Source: Halochromatium roseum
GTDB taxonomy: Bacteria > Pseudomonadota > Gammaproteobacteria > Chromatiales > Chromatiaceae
Assembly (NCBI RefSeq): GCF_016653315.1
Contig: NZ_NHSH01000072.1
Coordinates: 1 to 64,000, forward strand
Reading direction: 5' to 3'
Length of the DNA: 64,000 nucleotides
In this document: positions 30,326-38,579 of the stretch, piece after piece
Numbering within the stretch: position 1 is the first letter of the stretch
Layout of the letters: each line of letters opens with the position of its first letter
Position numbers and translations under genes: made by a program
Notes under the pieces: model-generated
Databases searched by the model: none
What the model was told of the DNA's origin: nothing
The model's input: only the letters and a program-made list of their open reading frames with translations

Positions 30326-31287
30326 GACTGCGCACCATCAACCGGCTCGCTGTGGCGATTGCGACCTCGCTGACGCCTGGCTTGCCAGGTTGTCACCTGC
30401 CAATAGCCCCAGGCCAAGAGCCCGATCCAAACCGCGGCCAGCCAGCCGATCACGCCGTCGTATTGGCCGGCGAGAAAGGCGAGTGATGAGGCATCATCGC
30501 CATCGGTGACGCGGCGTGTGAGCTGAATCACGAACACCCAGCCGGCATGCAGACCGATACTCCAGCCGATATGCCCGCTACGCTCGCGCACTAGGGCGAG
30601 GAAGAGGCCGGCGCTGAACAAGGCCACCAGTGAATCCAGATGCTGCCACTGGAACAGGCTTACGAAGACATGCAGAAACATGCTCCAAGTGCCAGCCCAA
30701 TCGAAGACGACGCCCGGCGGCAGTGCGTGCGGTTTGAGAAAATGCACCAGCGCATAGAGCGCGGCCGAGCCGACCGCAGCGGCCCCAACGCTCGCGCGTC
30801 GACGAATGGCGGAATAGAGCGCGCCGCGAAAGAACAGCTCTTCGAGCAGGCCGATCAGCAGCCCACCGATCAGCGCCGCCATGGTCTTCTCGAGCAGGCT
30901 GAGCGGGTGCAAACCGTCGAGGTCAGGGATGCGCACGCCAAGGTAGAGTTCCGCGAGCACGAGAGCGCCGAGGATGGCGACGCCGAGCAGCCAACCACCC
31001 CAAATCGCTCGCAGCAGATCAGCACGCGCCGGTGCAACGCCCAGCGCTTGCCGATTGGCGACTCCCATCAGCCAGAGGAACGGCCAGAGCCCGAGCAAGA
31101 TGAACAGCTGCGCGAGCCGCCCCATGACCCGCTGCGGCTCGTAGCCGATCCAGCCGGTCTGCATCAGTGGATAGGTCAAGGCCGCCGCGAGCAGCAGCGC
31201 GATGAACAGATAGCAAAAGAAGATTAGGGTGGTGCGCAACGCATATCCAGACCCAGACCCAGACCCAGACCCAGACGCATCATGCAT
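30322..31287 (-). CDS. CPBP-family intramembrane metalloprotease
   Basis: 321 residues from ATG at 31287. LLEELFFRGALYSAIRRR (EExxxR motif) and LYALVHFLKPHALPPG with a later histidine form the CPBP/Abi zinc-protease motifs inside a multi-span membrane protein. A repeat of the hexamer CAGACC (about 31246-31276) encodes GSGSGSGSG at residues 5-13, an unusual flexible start. Bacterial members have varied roles (prenyl protease-like, bacteriocin self-immunity); no target can be assigned. It follows the SDR gene by four bases. Confidence 0.8.
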   Translation of the reverse strand: MHDASGSGSGSGSGYALRTTLIFFCYLFIALLLAAALTYPLMQTGWIGYEPQRVMGRLAQLFILLGLWPFLWLMGVANRQALGVAPARADLLRAIWGGWLLGVAILGALVLAELYLGVRIPDLDGLHPLSLLEKTMAALIGGLLIGLLEELFFRGALYSAIRRRASVGAAAVGSAALYALVHFLKPHALPPGVVFDWAGTWSMFLHVFVSLFQWQHLDSLVALFSAGLFLALVRERSGHIGWSIGLHAGWVFVIQLTRRVTDGDDASSLAFLAGQYDGVIGWLAAVWIGLLAWGYWQVTTWQARRQRGRNRHSEPVDGAQS

Positions 31288-31291
31288 CTGC

Positions 31292-31903
31292 TCAACTAAC
31301 CGCTGGCGTCTGCCGCAGGTAGCGATCATCGAGCAGTTGCTGCAGCACAAAGTCCGCCACATCGGCACGTGAGACACGGGTGGCCTTGATCGACTTGTCC
31401 GTGCCGCTCAGATAGGCCCCCGTCGCCGGGCCATCGGTGAGTCCACCTGGGCGCACGATGATCCAGTCGAGGCCGCTGTCGCGGATCAACTGCTCCTGCA
31501 CCTCTTTCGCCGCCATGATCTTCTTCAGCGTCAATTGCATGATCACGCGAAAGAAGGCCGGCACCTGATCACAACTGTCGCCGACGCCCATCGAGGTCAC
31601 CGCGATCAACCGCTTGATCCCAAGACGCTGCATGCCGGCGATGATCTGCTCGCTACCTTCGGCCTCGACAGGCGCCGCGCTGCCATGACTGCCGAGCACG
31701 CAGATCACCGCATCGGTTCCAGTCAGGCAGCGCTCGACTGCAGCGGGGTCAAGGACGTCCCCAGCGATGACCTCGACAGCGTCCGCCGGCTGCAGCTTAT
31801 CGGGCGAGCGCGCCAACACGCGAAAGGCATAGCCCTTGGCAAGCCCCTGGCTGAGCACCTGCTGACCGGTTCCGCCGGTGGCACCAAAGAGCGCGATCTT
31901 CAT
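31292..31903 (-). CDS. NAD(P)-binding SDR-like protein (NmrA/BVR-B type)
   Basis: 203 residues. Dinucleotide-binding start MKIALFGATGGTGQQVLSQG, then VEVIAGDVLDPAAVERCLTG and DWIIVRPGGLTDGPATGAYL, the pattern of atypical short-chain dehydrogenases related to NmrA and flavin reductase. No Tyr-x-x-x-Lys catalytic pair is obvious. Overlaps the ubiG stop by ATGA, so co-translated with ubiG. Confidence 0.8.
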   Translation of the reverse strand: MKIALFGATGGTGQQVLSQGLAKGYAFRVLARSPDKLQPADAVEVIAGDVLDPAAVERCLTGTDAVICVLGSHGSAAPVEAEGSEQIIAGMQRLGIKRLIAVTSMGVGDSCDQVPAFFRVIMQLTLKKIMAAKEVQEQLIRDSGLDWIIVRPGGLTDGPATGAYLSGTDKSIKATRVSRADVADFVLQQLLDDRYLRQTPAVS

Positions 31904-32664
31904 TGTTCGCTTGCCTCAGCGTTGCGTCGGAAAAGCATCATATAGTTCACCGCCATTGAGCTGGTGAAGCTGAACGCACGGGTGAAGGGACTCACGCGCA
32001 CGCCGGTGCGATCGATCGGCACCAACTGCTCGCCAAGCCCGTCCATCAGCTCATCGGGTTTGACCAGCTTGCGGTAATGATGGGTGCCCTTGGGCAGCCA
32101 ACCCATGATCCGCTCGGCGCCAATGATCGCCATCAGCCAAGCGAGCGGGGTGCGGTTGATGGTGGCCACCACCATCACGCCACCAGGACGCACCAGCTGC
32201 GCGCAGTCGGCCAAGAAGCCGGGTAGATCATCAACGTGCTCAACCACCTCCATATTCATCACGGCATCGAAGGTCTTGCCTTCATCGACCAGCTGCCGCG
32301 CGGTCGCCAGCCGATAGTCGATGTCGAGACCGCTCCAGGCGGCATGGATCTGCGAGACCCGGATGTTCTTGTCGGTGATCTCGATGCCGGTGACGCGTGC
32401 GCCGAGCCGCGCCATGGATTCGCTGAGAATGCCGCCGCCGCAGCCGATGTCGAGGATGTCTAGCCCCTCGAGTGGCTGCTTAGCCGTCGCACTGCGGGCG
32501 AAGACCCGACACAGCTGTGCGCGTATGTAGTCGGCCCGGAAGCGGTTCAGCCGATGCAGCGGCCAAAACGGGCCCTGCTCATCCCACCAGCGATGCGCCA
32601 AGCCTTCAAAGTAGGCGACCTCTTTCGGGTCGATGTCAGGAGCACTCAGATGGACCGCCGACAT
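31900..32664 (-). CDS. ubiG: Ubiquinone biosynthesis O-methyltransferase UbiG
   Basis: 254 residues. Class I SAM-binding fold: LDILDIGCGGGILSESMARL (motif I), VTGIEITDKNI, FDAVMNMEVVEHVDDLPGFL. ALRWWDEQGPFWPLHRLN-type N-terminus (HRWWDEQGPFWPLHRLNRFR) is the hallmark of UbiG. It methylates the C5 and final hydroxyls of the ubiquinone ring. Usual length about 240. Confidence 0.95.
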   Translation of the reverse strand: MSAVHLSAPDIDPKEVAYFEGLAHRWWDEQGPFWPLHRLNRFRADYIRAQLCRVFARSATAKQPLEGLDILDIGCGGGILSESMARLGARVTGIEITDKNIRVSQIHAAWSGLDIDYRLATARQLVDEGKTFDAVMNMEVVEHVDDLPGFLADCAQLVRPGGVMVVATINRTPLAWLMAIIGAERIMGWLPKGTHHYRKLVKPDELMDGLGEQLVPIDRTGVRVSPFTRAFSFTSSMAVNYMMLFRRNAEASEQ

Positions 32665-32802
32665 AGTATTTTAAATCTCCATGCTTGGTATCACTGCCCG
32701 GTTGCGCGATGCCGATGTCCGCGGGTCTGCGCACACGCCTGGGCGGATCATCGTGGTGTCAAAGGTCGTGTTTGCCGCTGAGAATTGCAACCCGGGCAAC
32801 GA

Positions 32803-33531
32803 TCACTCCACCTTTAGTGCGCGCACCTGCTCTAACAGCGCAGGGTCGTCCCATTCACGCTCGCCGGTGGCCTTATAGACTAACCGTCCGTCCGGCGCGA
32901 CGACGAAGGTCGTCGGCAGTCCGCGCATGGGCCAGCGCTGGGTGACCTTAGAGTCGGTATCGAGTGGCAGTGGAAAGCTCACCGGGACCTGCTCCAAGAA
33001 AGCCTGCACCGTCTCCACGTCCTCACCCACATTGATCGCAATCATGCCAATGCCCTCTGCTTCGATCTGCTCCCAGGCGCGTTGCATCGAAGGCATTTCG
33101 GCACGACAAGGTGGGCACCAGGTGGCCCAGAAGTTGACGATCAGCGGTTGGCCCTTGAAGTCAGCAAGCCGGTAGACCCTTTCATCAGGCCCGACCAGCT
33201 CGAAAGCGGGCGCATCAGGCTGATCCGGCAACGGCGTCAGGAGCGCACCAGGCTCTGCGGCCATGGCTGCGGGTGCTAGGATGAGCAGAAGTGCACTGAG
33301 GATGAAGGTGCCGATGCCGAATGCCGGTTTGCGGCTGAGCACCACCAGCGAGCGGCTTCGGCTGACTCGGGGCTCCTGCGTCGGTGTCACCTGGCCTCGC
33401 CCCAGGCTCTTGAGGAGCGGCCCCGTGCGGAGTGGACGCTTCAGCGGTGTGTCGATCGAAAGCTGGTTGCTCGAGAGTGGCTTGGTCGGCAGGAGGCTGT
33501 TCGGGCTCGCGCTGTTGGAGGCTGGTTGCAT
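32803..33531 (-). CDS. TlpA/ResA-like thioredoxin, membrane-anchored
   Basis: 242 residues from the longest frame. A hydrophobic segment (GIGTFILSALLLILAPAAMA, residues ~72-91) anchors or exports the protein. The periplasmic domain has FWATWCPPCRAEMPSMQ (CPPC redox site) and GLPTTFVVAPDGRLVY with the conserved cis-Pro. The ~60 residues before the membrane segment are Ser/Pro-rich; GTG codons at 33345 and 33342 could be the true start and would give a normal signal peptide. Likely role: thiol reduction for cytochrome c or other periplasmic proteins. Confidence 0.8.
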   Translation of the reverse strand: MQPASNSASPNSLLPTKPLSSNQLSIDTPLKRPLRTGPLLKSLGRGQVTPTQEPRVSRSRSLVVLSRKPAFGIGTFILSALLLILAPAAMAAEPGALLTPLPDQPDAPAFELVGPDERVYRLADFKGQPLIVNFWATWCPPCRAEMPSMQRAWEQIEAEGIGMIAINVGEDVETVQAFLEQVPVSFPLPLDTDSKVTQRWPMRGLPTTFVVAPDGRLVYKATGEREWDDPALLEQVRALKVE

Positions 33532-33629
33532 GCTGGTCTTCTCGGTCTTGATGTGGATCGACAGTACATCGGCTCTCTGTACGCGACCTTCATGGCGAGT
33601 TCGCCCCAGGATGCGGCTAGCAAGACAGG

Positions 33630-34271
33630 TCAGCCGATGGCAGGGCCCCGCGAGACTGCGGACGAGACACTATTCTCTAGCCGGATGCGTACCGGAGCGA
33701 AGCTGCGGCGGTGTTCGATACAGGGGCCGAGCCGATCTAGCGCCTCGATGTGTGCCTTGGTGCAATAGCCCTTGTGCTGGGCGAAACCATAGCCGGGATG
33801 GCATTGATCGAGCCGCCGCATCTCCTGGTCTCGGGCCACCTTGGCCAAGATTGAGGCGGCACCGATGGATATCAAAGTGCGATCTCCTCGCACCACAGCT
33901 TGGGATTGACAACTGAGCCCCTCGGGACAGCGGTTACCGTCAATCAACGCCAGCGTTGGCGCCACCGCCAACGCATCGAGCGCGCGGCGCATCGCCAGCA
34001 ACGAGGCTTGCAGGATATTGATGCGGTCGATCTCGGCGACCTTGACAAAGGCCACCGCCCAAGCAATCGCGGCATCCTCAATCGCAATCGCCAGTGCCTC
34101 GCGCCGCGTCGCTGAGAGCAGCTTTGAGTCGGCGATTCCAGGTGGGGTATTCGCCGGATCAAGAATCACGGCTGCGGCACAGACCGGCCCCGCGAGTGGA
34201 CCACGTCCCGCCTCATCGACACCCGCGACACGCAGGCTCGGGATGGGTTGTGGTCGTTGTGAGTCAAGCAT
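33630..34271 (-). CDS. rnhB: Ribonuclease HII
   Basis: 213 residues. [20 protein letters not shown] holds the first two acidic residues, [12 protein letters not shown] and [20 protein letters not shown] the others. Cleaves RNA in RNA-DNA hybrids and single ribonucleotides in DNA. Overlaps lpxB by eight bases, the usual gammaproteobacterial order. Confidence 0.95.
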   Translation of the reverse strand: MLDSQRPQPIPSLRVAGVDEAGRGPLAGPVCAAAVILDPANTPPGIADSKLLSATRREALAIAIEDAAIAWAVAFVKVAEIDRINILQASLLAMRRALDALAVAPTLALIDGNRCPEGLSCQSQAVVRGDRTLISIGAASILAKVARDQEMRRLDQCHPGYGFAQHKGYCTKAHIEALDRLGPCIEHRRSFAPVRIRLENSVSSAVSRGPAIG

Positions 34272-35658
34272 GACGAGGACGTTCAGAGCGGTCGGCCAGC
34301 GCTAGGATGGCCTCGGCGGCGCGGTGCGCGGCATGTTGCCGCAGCTCAAGATGGATCTGCCGATAGGCGGCTTCGATCTCGGTACGGCGCTCGGCATCGT
34401 CGAGCAAGTCGAGCACGGCCGGCCCCATGAGATCGGCGCGACAGCGATCTTGAAGAAACTCAGGTGCCAACGCTCGCCCGACCAAGAGATTGGCCATGGC
34501 CGCATAGCGGACCTTGATCAGCCGCAGTCGGGTCACCAGCCAATAGGTCATAGGATGCAGTCGATAGGCGACCAGCATCGGCCGCTTCGCGAGCAGCGCC
34601 TCCAATGTTGCGGTTCCTGAAGCGGTCAGCACTAGATCCGCGGCAGCCATGGCCTCACGACTTTGGCCACTGATCACCTTGAGCGGGAGTTGCGGCGCAA
34701 TCTCGCAGCGCATCGTCTCGAAGCGTTGGAGAAGCGCCTCCGAGACCATCGGGGCGATGAAGCGAAGCCCTGGACGCCGGCGATGACACCAGGTCGCAGT
34801 CTCCAGCATCGGCCGCCCAAGCAGCTCGACCTCGCTGCGTCGGCTGCCGGGAAGGATCGCGATGAGCGCGGTGGTAAGCTCCTCGCGAGACTTGCGCGTG
34901 GGTAGCCCACTCGCCTGTGGCTTGCTCGCCGAGGGCTTGATCGCTTTTGGTGCCACCACTGTCGCCATTGGCACCGCCGCTCCTGAATCCTCCACGCTAG
35001 GCGCATTCGGCAAACCCGCCTGTACCTCAACCGCTTGCACCACAGGCATCGGGTCACTGGCGACGGCAGCTGGCGAATCGATGCTGATGCCGAGCGCGCG
35101 ACGCGCCGCCTCGCGATCTGGTTGCAGCGGAAAATCATCGGCGAGCGGATGACCAATATAGGTGACCGGCACCCGATGCTCGCGCAGGAAGTCAGCCTCA
35201 AATGGAAAGATGCTCAGCATCAGATCAACCGAGCGCCGGATCTGCTTCACCCGCCCAGGGCGCCAGGCCCAGACCGTTGGGCTCACCAGATGCACGCTTG
35301 GGATACCTCGAGCGCGCAAGCGGCGCTCCAGGCCAAGGTTGAAGTCTGGCGCGTCGACACCAACCACCAGCAGTGGATTCAGCAGTTGCAACCTGTGCAC
35401 GAGATCGCGGCGCGCTCGCAGCAGATCCGGTAGCACCTTGGCCACCTCGACCAGTCCCATGACCGAGAGCCGTTCCATCGGCAACAGGGTCTCGCACCCC
35501 GCCGCGAGCATCTTCGGACCGGCAACACCAACGAAGCGCAGCTCCGGACGCCGCTCGCGCAACGCCCTGATCAGCAGCGCACCAAGTTGATCGCCAGAGG
35601 GTTCGTTGGCGACGATGCCGATCAGCGGATGGGGGCGGCTCGCAGCGAGCGTTGGCAC
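34264..35658 (-). CDS. lpxB: Lipid-A-disaccharide synthase with a ~70-residue insertion
   Basis: 464 residues against about 380 for the family; starts at GTG 35658. Joins UDP-diacyl-glucosamine and lipid X. Conserved parts: [13 protein letters not shown] (19-31), [30 protein letters not shown] (169-181), [13 protein letters not shown] (268-280), [10 protein letters not shown]. Between residues ~194 and ~262, where other LpxB proteins go straight from ALGI to ILPGSR, there is an Ala/Pro/Ser/Lys-rich stretch ([15 protein letters not shown]...). All conserved flanks are intact, so it is probably active with a surface loop. Confidence 0.95.
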   Translation of the reverse strand: MPTLAASRPHPLIGIVANEPSGDQLGALLIRALRERRPELRFVGVAGPKMLAAGCETLLPMERLSVMGLVEVAKVLPDLLRARRDLVHRLQLLNPLLVVGVDAPDFNLGLERRLRARGIPSVHLVSPTVWAWRPGRVKQIRRSVDLMLSIFPFEADFLREHRVPVTYIGHPLADDFPLQPDREAARRALGISIDSPAAVASDPMPVVQAVEVQAGLPNAPSVEDSGAAVPMATVVAPKAIKPSASKPQASGLPTRKSREELTTALIAILPGSRRSEVELLGRPMLETATWCHRRRPGLRFIAPMVSEALLQRFETMRCEIAPQLPLKVISGQSREAMAAADLVLTASGTATLEALLAKRPMLVAYRLHPMTYWLVTRLRLIKVRYAAMANLLVGRALAPEFLQDRCRADLMGPAVLDLLDDAERRTEIEAAYRQIHLELRQHAAHRAAEAILALADRSERPRHA

Positions 35659-35673
35659 GATGAAGCGATCAGA

Positions 35674-36444
35674 TCAACGCACGATACTGCGCGCACTCGC
35701 ACTGAGGAACGCGGTCATCGCTGCGACTAGGGGCTCTGTCTCAGCGAGTTCATCGAGCGCCTGTGCCGCCTCCTCGAGCTTGAGATTCGACAGATACAGC
35801 AACCGGTAGGCGCGCCGAATGGCGCTGATCTGCTCGGTCGAGAACTGTCGGCGCTTGAGACCCTCGCTATTGATGCCGCGCGGCACCGCAGGATGACCGT
35901 CGATGGTGATATAGGGCGGCACATCCTTGCCGATCACCGAACCCATCGCGCTAAAACTATGCGCACCGATACGACAGAACTGATGCACGATGGTGAAGCC
36001 ACCGAGGATGGCCCAGTCTTCGATCACCACATGGCCGCCAAGGGAGGCGGCGTTGGCCATGATCACCTGGTCGCCAATGATGCAATCATGCGCGACATGG
36101 GTATAGGCCATGAACAGGTTGTCATTGCCGATACGGGTCTCGCCATAGCCCTGAATGGTGCCGCGATGGATGGTCGCTGACTCGCGGACCACATTGCGGT
36201 CGCCCAGGGTCAAGGCCGTCGGCTCACCACCATACTTCTTGTCCTGCGGGTCTTCGCCAACCGACGCAAACTGAAAGATCCGGTTGTCTCGACCGATGAC
36301 CGTCGGCCCGCGCACGACGGCATGGGGGCCAATTCGGGTACCGCGGCCAATGCTGACATCGGCACCGATGATGGCATAGGGTCCAACCTCGACGTCTGAC
36401 TCCAATTGCGCCGACGGATCGACGACCGCGGTTGGATGGATCAA
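35674..36444 (-). CDS. lpxA: UDP-GlcNAc acyltransferase
   Basis: 256 residues, normal length. Left-handed beta-helix hexapeptides from residue 1 (IHPTAVVDPSAQLESDVEVG) to ~190, with HRGTIQGYGETRIGNDNLFM and the catalytic region AHDCIIGDQVIMANAASLGG. First step of lipid A synthesis. 15 bp before lpxB, three after fabZ. Confidence 0.97.
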   Translation of the reverse strand: MIHPTAVVDPSAQLESDVEVGPYAIIGADVSIGRGTRIGPHAVVRGPTVIGRDNRIFQFASVGEDPQDKKYGGEPTALTLGDRNVVRESATIHRGTIQGYGETRIGNDNLFMAYTHVAHDCIIGDQVIMANAASLGGHVVIEDWAILGGFTIVHQFCRIGAHSFSAMGSVIGKDVPPYITIDGHPAVPRGINSEGLKRRQFSTEQISAIRRAYRLLYLSNLKLEEAAQALDELAETEPLVAAMTAFLSASARSIVR

Positions 36445-36447
36445 GGC

Positions 36448-36891
36448 TCAGAAGTCCCGCGCTGTGCACATGATCTCAGCGCTCGCGACCATGCGATCAT
36501 CGACGCGCGCCTCACCGGAGAACTTCCAGATGCCGCGCTTGACGTTACGGATTTGGACGTCGAGGAAGAGTTGATCGCCGGGCTCGACCGGACGTTTGAA
36601 GCGCGCCTTGTCAATGCCGACGAAGTAGTAAAGCGACTTCTCGCCGACCTCCTCTGGTCGCGACTCCATCGCTAGCAGCCCAGTCGCCTGGGCCAGAGCC
36701 TCGATAATCAATACCCCCGGCATCACCGGACGCACCGGGAAATGACCGGCAAAATAAGGCTCATTGAAGGTCACGTTCTTCAAGCCGATCAGTTGCTCAT
36801 TGGGCTTGAACAGCACCACGCGATCGACCAATAGAAACGGATAGCGGTGCGGCAGCAGGCTGAGCACCTTATGGATATCCATGTTAATCAA
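36448..36891 (-). CDS. fabZ: 3-hydroxyacyl-ACP dehydratase
   Basis: 147 residues, hot-dog fold. Catalytic pair in [20 protein letters not shown] (His and Glu). Supplies unsaturated acyl chains for fatty acid synthesis; placed between lpxD and lpxA as in other gammaproteobacteria. Confidence 0.97.
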   Translation of the reverse strand: MINMDIHKVLSLLPHRYPFLLVDRVVLFKPNEQLIGLKNVTFNEPYFAGHFPVRPVMPGVLIIEALAQATGLLAMESRPEEVGEKSLYYFVGIDKARFKRPVEPGDQLFLDVQIRNVKRGIWKFSGEARVDDRMVASAEIMCTARDF

Positions 36892-36956
36892 GACTACCTC
36901 CAGAGAGCCGACTGCACGCCAACATCACGCTGTCTCATCACCTTACTCGCTCTTGC

Positions 36957-38000
36957 TCAGTCTGTTTGGTCGCGCTGAGCCTTCTGCAGCTCGGCCACCC
37001 GCTCCTCAAGCCGCCGCAAGCGCTTGGCCATCGCGTCGAGATGCCGAAATCGAGCGATGTTACGTCGCCAATCCGCACTTGGCATGGCTGGGATTCCACT
37101 GCTGTAGGTTCCGGGCTGCTCAAATGATCGGGTCACCATCGCCATGCCCGTGAAGTGCACATCGTCGCCGATCTCGAGGTGCCCGGCCATACCGACGGCG
37201 CCTGCGATGGTGCAGCCCTTGCCAATCCGCGTCGAGCCCGAAATCCCGGAACAAGCCGCCATTGCCGTATGGTCACCAATCTCGACGTTGTGCCCAATCT
37301 GAATCAGATTGTCGATCTTAACCCCATCGCCGACTACCGTCTCACCGATGGCGCCACGATCCACGGCACTGTTGGTGCCAACCTCCACATCGTCGCCAAG
37401 ACGCACGCGCCCGATCTGCGGCACCCGAATCCAGCGCTCGCCGTCACGGGCGAAACCGAATCCTTCGCGACCGATGACCGCACCAGGGTGCAATAGTACA
37501 CGTTTGCCGATGATCGACCGCTCGCAGACGGTCACTGAAGCCACCAAACGCGTCTCGGCGCCGATGAGGCTATCGCGCTGAATCACGCAGTGAGGTCCGA
37601 TCTCAACCCCCGCTGCAATCCGCACCCCTTCCTCGATGACACAGAGCGCGCCGATGGAGGCAGACGGGTGGACCTCGGCGCCTGCCGCAATCACGGCGCT
37701 CGGATGGCACCCGGCGGGCGCGCGGCTGCGCGGATGCAGCAGCTCGGCAGCACGCGCAAATGCCAACACCGGATTGTCGACCAGCAGGCAAGCACAGGGC
37801 GCTTCCGCCGCCAAGGCAGGCGTCACAATGACGGCCCCCGCAGTAGTCTCGCGCAGCGCATGACGAAACTTCTCAGCGCTGACGTAGGTGACAGCGGAAG
37901 GTTTTGCATCGGTCAGCGCACAGACATCATTGATCTCGATGGTGGCGCCGGGATCGCTCAACTCGGCCCCGATTCGAATTGCAAGCTCAGTCAGCAGCAT
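36957..38000 (-). CDS. lpxD: UDP-3-O-(3-hydroxyacyl)glucosamine N-acyltransferase
   Basis: 347 residues. N-terminal uridine-binding domain (to ~100), hexapeptide beta-helix (HPSAVIAAGAEVHPSASIGA ... GHNVEIGDHTAMAACSGISG, with catalytic His), and a C-terminal helix (RLRRLEERVAELQKAQ). Third step of lipid A synthesis. Confidence 0.97.
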   Translation of the reverse strand: MLLTELAIRIGAELSDPGATIEINDVCALTDAKPSAVTYVSAEKFRHALRETTAGAVIVTPALAAEAPCACLLVDNPVLAFARAAELLHPRSRAPAGCHPSAVIAAGAEVHPSASIGALCVIEEGVRIAAGVEIGPHCVIQRDSLIGAETRLVASVTVCERSIIGKRVLLHPGAVIGREGFGFARDGERWIRVPQIGRVRLGDDVEVGTNSAVDRGAIGETVVGDGVKIDNLIQIGHNVEIGDHTAMAACSGISGSTRIGKGCTIAGAVGMAGHLEIGDDVHFTGMAMVTRSFEQPGTYSSGIPAMPSADWRRNIARFRHLDAMAKRLRRLEERVAELQKAQRDQTD

Positions 38001-38051
38001 CGTCTTGGCAGTCTCGAGGCGTCATACGAGGCGAGCACCGCACGGGCGGTC

Positions 38052-38567
38052 TCAGCGCTTCTCAAACACCTCTTTCAAGCGGGCGATCACCTCGTCTGAG
38101 ATATCGGCGCGCGGACTCGTATAGACTACCCCTTCACTCAAGATCAGGTCGAAGCCTTTGTCCTTTGCGACCTGCTCAACAACCTCTTCGACCTGTTGCA
38201 CCAGCTTCGTGCGCAGATCACTCTGGCGCAGCGCGAAGTCCGCCTGCAGCTCCTCCTGCGCATAGCGCAGCCGACGCTCGCGAGCGCGAATATCATTGCG
38301 TAGCCGCGTGGCTTCGTCGGCGCGCATCAAGGCGCCATCACGCTCGAGGCGCGTCTCCAAGCGGGCGATATCTTCCTGCTGCGAGGTCAGTTCCGCCTCG
38401 CGCTCCTGCGCCTCTGCGCTCAGCAGATTGCGCGCGGCCTCGTACTGAGGCGACTCCTCAACGATCCGATTCGGGTCAATCACCGCAATACGGAAGGGCT
38501 CGTCAGCCAGCACCGGGCCGGCGAGTAGCAACAAGAAGGCGGAAGTTATCCAGCGTTGTTTCAACAT
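38052..38567 (-). CDS. skp: Periplasmic chaperone Skp (OmpH)
   Basis: 171 residues. Signal peptide MLKQRWITSAFLLLLAGPVLA, then a long charged coiled coil (EAQEREAELTSQQEDIARLE; RLRYAQEELQADFALRQSDL) that forms the tentacles holding unfolded outer-membrane proteins. Follows bamA by 12 bp. Confidence 0.93.
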   Translation of the reverse strand: MLKQRWITSAFLLLLAGPVLADEPFRIAVIDPNRIVEESPQYEAARNLLSAEAQEREAELTSQQEDIARLETRLERDGALMRADEATRLRNDIRARERRLRYAQEELQADFALRQSDLRTKLVQQVEEVVEQVAKDKGFDLILSEGVVYTSPRADISDEVIARLKEVFEKR

Positions 38568-38579
38568 GGCGATTCGGCT

